Below, in pieces: positions 59,802-64,000 of a DNA stretch of 64,000 bases. The notes beneath the pieces were generated by a model. It worked only from the letters and a program-made list of their open reading frames with translations. It made no database searches and was not told the DNA's origin. Each line of letters starts with the position of its first letter. The stretch's first letter is position 1. The stretch covers positions 42,819 through 106,818 of the forward strand of contig NZ_NAEW01000013.1 of NCBI RefSeq assembly GCF_002075345.1, given 5' to 3'. Position numbers and translations under genes: made by a program. Source of the stretch: Citrobacter braakii. Its GTDB lineage: Bacteria > Pseudomonadota > Gammaproteobacteria > Enterobacterales > Enterobacteriaceae.

Positions 59802-60056
59802 TTATTTCTCCGTATTCTTATCGATTAGCCGCATCATGCGTCTGAGCATTTTTTTGTATCGATCTGGTTCGTCGAACTCAATCGAGAATCCTGGATCGCA
59901 AAGGCCGCCATGTTCGTAATATGATTTCTCAATCGGATACTTAGCCAATATTTTTGCATGCGCCTCCGCTCTTACCGCCGCCCTGCGCGTCAGAAAATGT
60001 CGACCGCGAGAAGGAGAAAACCAGACTTTTTTCATTTGCATGGTCACTGTGCTCAT
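59802..60056 (-). CDS. Small phage protein, unknown
   Basis: An 84-residue basic protein (MSTVTMQMKKVWFSPSRGRHFL) ending FDEPDRYKKMLRRMMRLIDK. No family recognised. The start at 60056 is fixed by an ATGA overlap with the upstream gene and AAGGAA 8 bases ahead. It ends three bases from the integrase stop, convergent. Confidence 0.65.
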   Translation of the reverse strand: MSTVTMQMKKVWFSPSRGRHFLTRRAAVRAEAHAKILAKYPIEKSYYEHGGLCDPGFSIEFDEPDRYKKMLRRMMRLIDKNTEK

Positions 60057-60229
60057 ACTGTTCGTTCCTTCCCGCAAATATTAGATGTTGATGGCGAAGA
60101 GTTATTAAGTGCCGCTGTTAGCATCTCAACATCACTGCGCAACCTGTTTATTTCATCGTCGCGCTGCACAATCACAGCGCGCTGCTCTTCCAGTTGGCGG
60201 ATTAACTCCGCCTCGTTGAACATAGTCAT
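60053..60229 (-). CDS. Small coiled-coil phage protein
   Basis: A 58-residue protein (MTMFNEAELIRQLEEQRA). The residues to about 45 have a heptad-like Leu/Ile/Val pattern (EINRLRSDVEMLTAAL), suggesting a coiled coil. The start at 60229 overlaps the methyltransferase stop as ATGA. Function unknown. Confidence 0.65.
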   Translation of the reverse strand: MTMFNEAELIRQLEEQRAVIVQRDDEINRLRSDVEMLTAALNNSSPSTSNICGKERTV

Positions 60230-60819
60230 GCGGCCTCCGTTCTCACAACTGGAACGGAGCAGCCCGGCAGCAACTGCACTGCTGGACCGTCGCACTGATT
60301 TCCCCATACATCGAATCCATGCGACGACTGGCGAGCGAATAGCTCAATACGTGGAACCTCACCCAACAACTGCACCAGTTTTTCTCGCACGATATCCGGC
60401 TTGCGGGAGTTCTCCAGCCTCGGCGCGGTGACATGCTGGCAGATTGAGGCGTCCATACGGGCAGGAAGTTTGCCGCGCACCGCAAACAGGCAGTCTTCGC
60501 TGTTTGCCCTGGTCATGTGGCCCATGCCGATCGCGCTGTTCCCTTTGTGCTTGTTCGTCTTATGCCAGGTGAATCCTTTCATGGTCATCAGGCGGAAGCC
60601 CCACGCTTCGATAACCTTCAGCGCTTCAACCGGTTGAGTCGGAACCCACCACATCGCCAGCAGACAATCATCGGCGGCAAGATCCCACACCGGAAGGCGG
60701 CAGATATCCAGCACGTTCATGACAGGGTATTTGAACCCGGCGCCGCGCTCTCCGTCGGCTGCTTTGTCACGGTAAACCCAAGGAGGGTCGGCGTAGATAA
60801 GAGTGTATTTACCGGTCAT
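60226..60819 (-). CDS. MT-A70 family adenine methyltransferase
   Basis: A 197-residue SAM-dependent N6-adenine methyltransferase of the MT-A70 family. The catalytic motif DPPW is at residues 11-14 (YADPPWVYR), and MWWVPTQPVEALKVIEAWGF and the C-terminal ELFARQSSHGFDVWGNQ complete the fold. Phage members may protect phage DNA or affect gene control. It sits in the early operon with ATGA overlaps at both ends. No restriction partner is adjacent. Target site unknown. Confidence 0.88.
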   Translation of the reverse strand: MTGKYTLIYADPPWVYRDKAADGERGAGFKYPVMNVLDICRLPVWDLAADDCLLAMWWVPTQPVEALKVIEAWGFRLMTMKGFTWHKTNKHKGNSAIGMGHMTRANSEDCLFAVRGKLPARMDASICQHVTAPRLENSRKPDIVREKLVQLLGEVPRIELFARQSSHGFDVWGNQCDGPAVQLLPGCSVPVVRTEAA

Positions 60820-60995
60820 GCTATACCTGCCTTAATTGGACGAACCTTAAGAGATTCATTCAGCTTTTCAGCCACTCTCTGAGCTGCTATAGGGTTGCGA
60901 ATAATCAGTTTGGCTGGAGTTAACCAGCCTCCATACTTCATCGAATAAATTAGTGTCACCATTCCAACGGTGATATCGTCTTGCGGATTAGTCAT
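60816..60995 (-). CDS. Small phage protein, unknown
   Basis: A 59-residue protein (MTNPQDDITVGMVTLIYSMK ... RNPIAAQRVAEKLNESLKV). The start at 60995 follows GGGGTGG and overlaps the upstream gene by 8 bases; the stop overlaps the methyltransferase start as ATGA. No domain recognised. Confidence 0.65.
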   Translation of the reverse strand: MTNPQDDITVGMVTLIYSMKYGGWLTPAKLIIRNPIAAQRVAEKLNESLKVRPIKAGIA

Positions 60996-61287
60996 ACACC
61001 ACCCCGCGACATCCGATCCCTGCGTATTCACCACGGCGCAGGCCATTACCTTTCGATATGCACTGATCACGGCGTATCGCTATTCTGGCGCGTTCAACCT
61101 CACCGACTGCTGCATCCATGCACAGCAACCATAGTCTTGCTGCAATGCGGTACTGGCCTTTCGATTCACGCTCAACAGCGCGCTTTTCTACCTCCATTGC
61201 TGCCGGAGTTACGGCGACTACTTTTGAAGCCTGACGCTGAGACACATAGTTCAGGTGATACTTTTCAAGACGGGTTAATTTGCTCAT
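60988..61287 (-). CDS. ANR-family-like regulator
   Basis: A 99-residue protein (MSKLTRLEKYHLNYVSQRQAS). The segment AAMEVEKRAVERESKGQYRIAARLWLLCMDAAV and later RIAIRRDQC resembles the ANR (AraC negative regulator) family, which bind AraC-type activators in enteric bacteria. The match is by eye and moderate. The ATG at 61287 overlaps the stop of the membrane peptide gene. Confidence 0.55.
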   Translation of the reverse strand: MSKLTRLEKYHLNYVSQRQASKVVAVTPAAMEVEKRAVERESKGQYRIAARLWLLCMDAAVGEVERARIAIRRDQCISKGNGLRRGEYAGIGCRGVVYD

Positions 61288-61400
61288 CGGATCCAGCCTT
61301 CTCTGAAAATTACCGCCAGCAGATAGAGCCAGGCGGAAACGGCGGTCAGGAATAAGTACCATCCTGACCATTTTTCCCAGTGCCTGATCAGCGCTGTCAT
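61284..61400 (-). CDS. 38-residue membrane peptide
   Basis: A short gene encoding MTALIRHWEKWSGWYLFLTA and 18 further residues, ending AVIFREGWIR. Residues 13-31 (GWYLFLTAVSAWLYLLAVIF) form a single membrane helix flanked by basic residues. The start shares an ATGA with the stop of the AlpA-like gene and the stop shares an ATGA with the ANR-like start, strongly supporting translation. Short phage membrane peptides are often lysis-control or exclusion proteins; the role here is unknown. Confidence 0.7.
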   Translation of the reverse strand: MTALIRHWEKWSGWYLFLTAVSAWLYLLAVIFREGWIR

Positions 61401-61645
61401 GCGGCGTTACTTACTGGGCGGTAAACACGCTGATCAACCGGCGGCTTTTTTCCTGTGAACTCTGCCGGGCTGGTGGCCTGACGTTCATCAAGCCAGTTCT
61501 CAACCTCTTCAGCGTTCCATGCACAACGCTTATCAGTGATCCAGAAGCGCTGCGGGAACTCGCCATTGCGCTCCATGCGGTCAATGGTGCTCATAGATAC
61601 CGGCACCACTGCCATCAGTTCCTTTTTGCCAAATGCTCTTTTCAT
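61397..61645 (-). CDS. AlpA-family helix-turn-helix protein (excisionase/regulator)
   Basis: An 82-residue MerR-like winged-helix protein: FGKKELMAVVPVSMSTIDRMERNGEFPQRFWI, then the AlpA-type CAWNAEEVENWLDER. Proteins of this family act as excisionases or as activators of the cognate integrase. Two adjacent ATG codons are possible (61648 and 61645); AGAGG spacing favours the second. Probable directionality factor of this element, by family and by the absence of another candidate. Confidence 0.8.
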   Translation of the reverse strand: MKRAFGKKELMAVVPVSMSTIDRMERNGEFPQRFWITDKRCAWNAEEVENWLDERQATSPAEFTGKKPPVDQRVYRPVSNAA

Positions 61646-61691
61646 CATTACCTCTCTTGCATTTGCGACGCGCGCGGCGTCGCAGTGGTGG

Positions 61692-62573
61692 TTACATCGG
61701 TACTTCGTTCAGTTCGTCGCAGCGGATGGTGTAAACGTCAGTTGCTTTTGCCAGCAGGTCATCATCACCTGCCAGTTTCTGAGCAACATATTTGTAAGCT
61801 TTGTCCAGGTCGGCCTGAGTGTTGTAGTTCATCGCCGCGCCGGAAAATGCGTGCAGAATCTCTTCAGGGCCGCGATCATCTTTTTGCTGATGACGCTCTT
61901 CCTGCTTCTGCTCTGGCTTTGAGTTGATCAGGCTGTTCATGCCTTGAGCCGTTGCCGCTGCTGGCGTGATATCTCGCTCAACACGCGGTGTTGCCTCCTG
62001 CAATTCGTCAGGGGTGTAAACGCCGAGCAGAACATCAGGGGCATGCAGGCGAGCCCAGCGCTTAACGCACAGATAAGCAAGCTGCTGACGTGGATCCTGT
62101 TCCCACAGTGGAGAGTTACGGACACCGGCCTGAGCCATGCTGATGGTAAGTTCACGCGGCTCTGCTTCGCCTTTCAGCACTGCCGATACTGTTACGGTCA
62201 GTGATGGAGATTTATCGCTCTTGCCATTCACCTTTGACCAGTCGCCGTCCCAGCGATAATTCAGGCGGGTGGCCAGAAGATTGGAAGAGGACACAACCGC
62301 GTTTACCAGCTGCGCCTCATAGCCAAGCGTGCCGTTAACCACGTGCGTCTTCTGCGCAACAGCGAACGGGTTCATGCCCCATTGTGCTGCTTGCATGGTT
62401 ACAGCCAGGCAATCAGCAGTCTTTCCTGCTAGGTGCTGCGGAACGGTGGCTTTGCTGTCAGCCATCAGGGTGGCAAATCGCACCAGGCGATCCATCCCTT
62501 CCGGGCTGAAGATTGCCGCGGCGGTGCCGACGGTAGCACCAGGCTGAGAAGTGATTGCGATATCGTTGCTCAT
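61692..62573 (-). CDS. recT: RecT-family single-strand annealing protein
   Basis: A 293-residue RecT protein (MSNDIAITSQPGATVGTAAA). Family pattern: FATLMADSKATVPQHLAGKTADC, AQWGMNPFAVAQKTHVVNGTLGYE, and QQLAYLCVKRWARLHAPDVLLGVYT. It anneals complementary single strands during phage recombination. Its start overlaps the RecE-like stop (ATGA), the usual exonuclease-annealase pair. The C-terminal part is Gln/Glu-rich. Confidence 0.92.
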   Translation of the reverse strand: MSNDIAITSQPGATVGTAAAIFSPEGMDRLVRFATLMADSKATVPQHLAGKTADCLAVTMQAAQWGMNPFAVAQKTHVVNGTLGYEAQLVNAVVSSSNLLATRLNYRWDGDWSKVNGKSDKSPSLTVTVSAVLKGEAEPRELTISMAQAGVRNSPLWEQDPRQQLAYLCVKRWARLHAPDVLLGVYTPDELQEATPRVERDITPAAATAQGMNSLINSKPEQKQEERHQQKDDRGPEEILHAFSGAAMNYNTQADLDKAYKYVAQKLAGDDDLLAKATDVYTIRCDELNEVPM

Positions 62574-63391
62574 ACGTACATATCCTGTTTACGTGCCCAC
62601 TCAGGGCGTTTAATAACTTCAAATCCACCCCAGTCGCCTGTTTCGCGGCACTGGTGATAGGTATTCAGATCCCGGCGGTATAGCGCATGCCCTGTGTCCA
62701 CGTCCTGCGCATCCAGTTCGAACACCCGCACCGGGTAGCGGCCGCAGTCAATGGTTTCGCTCACTGCCAGGAAGAAGAATCCATGTGGATCGCCGGTGGT
62801 TTGCTGCGCGCCTTCGCGGTACATCGCGTCCTGTACGTGGTACCGGAATTCCTCAATGTGGCGCGAGAAACGCTCAATATCGGCAACCTTCTTCACGTCC
62901 AGCAGGGCAGGGTGATTCTTCAGGCGCTTGTCCGGGCGTATGCGGCACAACTCTCCAGTCTCCGGATCCGTCCAGTAGTGAGAGGCTTCGCAGAATCCTT
63001 CCGCCTCAAGCAGCCAGCGCGCTGCCGGGTGCGCCATTGCGCTATCACGCATAAGTTTCAGCTTCCGGCCCTGTTCGGCGTCCATTACAGTCATGCCCAT
63101 GTTCTCGACGTCTTTCAGGAAGGCTTCCTGATCTGCTTTCCCTTGGTTGGTTCTCAGGTTGAACTGCGGCGCCACGATGAAGCGCTTATCGAACTCTTCC
63201 GGTTCCAGAAGCAGGCAGTGCAGGGCAGTTCCCATATCCAGAGCTTTCAGCTTTTCGGTATCGACCGGTGCTGATTTCTGCCACTGCAGAAGGGCCGGGC
63301 TCAGCGCCACCATATCCAGCTGCGATTTACTCACGCCGTCGCCGGCGTGGTAGTCCTCGTTGCTGATATCGAAGTAAATTCCTGGTGTCAT
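62570..63391 (-). CDS. RecE-like exonuclease (DUF3799 / exonuclease VIII C-terminal type)
   Basis: A 273-residue 5'-3' double-strand DNA exonuclease of the PD-(D/E)XK fold, corresponding to the catalytic C-terminal part of RecE. The start GIYFDISNEDYHAGDGVSKSQLD is the family N-terminus. ALHCLLLEPEEFD, then RPDKRL and the core LDVKKVADIERFSRHIE (Asp-x-Lys) carry catalytic residues. Paired with RecT, it supplies the resected strand. Confidence 0.9.
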   Translation of the reverse strand: MTPGIYFDISNEDYHAGDGVSKSQLDMVALSPALLQWQKSAPVDTEKLKALDMGTALHCLLLEPEEFDKRFIVAPQFNLRTNQGKADQEAFLKDVENMGMTVMDAEQGRKLKLMRDSAMAHPAARWLLEAEGFCEASHYWTDPETGELCRIRPDKRLKNHPALLDVKKVADIERFSRHIEEFRYHVQDAMYREGAQQTTGDPHGFFFLAVSETIDCGRYPVRVFELDAQDVDTGHALYRRDLNTYHQCRETGDWGGFEVIKRPEWARKQDMYV

Positions 63392-63687
63392 GCCGCGTTC
63401 CTCGCCGTATCCAGCTGGTCAGCCAGATCCCACTTGGCAATGATGCCGGTCAGTTCCCGCTGATACGCGGCCAGGCATTCTTCAAACTCAGAGCTCATCA
63501 TCAGCTCTTCCAGGATCTCGCTGCGCACGCCTTTGCGCTCCAGCTCGTAGAATGGCTTTTGCAGCTGATGGAACTTGATCGCGTCGATAAGCTCGACGTG
63601 GCGCTCGTACAGCATCTGGTTAAGCTGGTAGTCGCCGTCGATGTTGTTCATGATTTTTTTCAGGTTGTTAATCTGCTGAGTATTCAT
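63388..63687 (-). CDS. Phage early protein, unknown
   Basis: A 99-residue protein (MNTQQINNLKKIMNNIDGDY). No domain recognised. The ATG at 63687 has GAGG upstream; a GTG two codons earlier is an alternative. The stop overlaps the exonuclease start (ATGA). Context suggests a host-takeover or recombination accessory role, without direct evidence. Confidence 0.65.
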   Translation of the reverse strand: MNTQQINNLKKIMNNIDGDYQLNQMLYERHVELIDAIKFHQLQKPFYELERKGVRSEILEELMMSSEFEECLAAYQRELTGIIAKWDLADQLDTARNAA

Positions 63688-63694
63688 ACGCACC

Positions 63695-63873
63695 TCAGTA
63701 CTTGATAGAGACTGCAGATACCTTCCCGCTGGCGATGGCGATCAGTGCCTTCTCTGCCATTTCCTGCGTAAGGCCGCTTTCAATCAGGTCTGCGATAGCC
63801 TGTCGATTGATGCTGCGGCGGTGCTCTTTATCAGCGGCCCGGCGCGCTTCTTCTTCCGCAATGCGCTTCTGCT
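63695..63873 (-). pseudogene. 3' remainder of a phage gene cut by an IS21-family end
   Basis: About 59 codons survive (KQKRIAEEEARRAADKEHRR ... SGKVSAVSIKY, stop at 63695). An open frame continues upstream as far as a GTG at 63901, but that part (MDHFLPVVD) lies in the insertion sequence end, so the hybrid start is fortuitous. The highly charged Arg/Glu/Ala pattern resembles the C-terminal tail of phage proteins found upstream of recombination genes. The original N-terminus is not in the window. Confidence 0.65.

Positions 63874-64000
<127 letters not shown>

Noticed and set aside
61665..61683. GC hairpin between recT and the AlpA-like gene as a terminator
   Set aside because: The stem is 7 bp (GCGACGC/GCGTCGC) but has no T run on the transcribed strand. 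Left as a possible processing stem only.

Overview
The window is chromosomal DNA of an enterobacterium close to Escherichia, Salmonella and Citrobacter. Protein after protein reads as a near-identical orthologue of the E. coli set around minute 57 (suhB, trmJ, the isc cluster, pepB, sseB, sseA, yfhM, pbpC, ndk, rlmN, rodZ, ispG, hisS, yfgM, bamB, der, xseA, guaBA), in the same order. REP-type palindromes of the E. coli/Salmonella/Citrobacter kind sit between genes. The hca genes combined with loci not present at these points in E. coli K-12 suggest a Citrobacter-like genome, but the species cannot be fixed from the sequence alone.

Region 1 (1-13847) is the 3-phenylpropionate/cinnamate locus. 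The dioxygenase operon hcaEFCBD runs leftward, its LysR activator hcaR runs rightward, and the transporter hcaT and csiE lie further right. A sugar-utilisation block is inserted between hcaR and hcaT: yphH (ROK repressor), yphG (DUF5107 plus TPR), an MFS sugar porter and an aldose epimerase. In E. coli the yph genes lie on the other side of hca and use an ABC transporter. Region 2 (14034-20878) is a leftward six-gene operon: periplasmic sugar-binding protein, ABC ATPase, two permeases, an FGGY kinase resembling D-ribulokinases, and a KdsD-like SIS isomerase. It looks like a complete uptake-and-phosphorylation route for a pentose-type sugar. Region 3 (21299-22908) is a two-gene operon of a DUF1007 periplasmic protein and a NiCoT-like permease, resembling the ZevAB zinc system of Haemophilus.

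Region 4 (22992-58352) is conserved housekeeping DNA: suhB, trmJ, the full iscRSUA-hscBA-fdx-iscX iron-sulfur operon with two IscR sites ahead of iscR, pepB, sseB, sseA, yfhM-pbpC (periplasmic defence and cell wall), ndk, rlmN-rodZ-ispG-(SroE sRNA)-hisS-yfgM-bamB-der, xseA and guaBA. The one clear accessory insertion is a POT-family transporter plus a Gfo/Idh/MocA oxidoreductase between der and yfgJ.

Region 5 (58353-64000) is the left end of a prophage or integrative element next to the 3' end of guaA. It has a tyrosine integrase facing right, then a leftward early operon packed with ATGA start/stop overlaps: RecE-like exonuclease, RecT annealing protein, AlpA-like regulator, a 38-residue membrane peptide, an ANR-like protein, an MT-A70 adenine methyltransferase and several small unknowns. 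At the right edge the end of an IS21-family element (C-terminus of IstB plus terminal repeats) cuts into the first phage gene of this operon.
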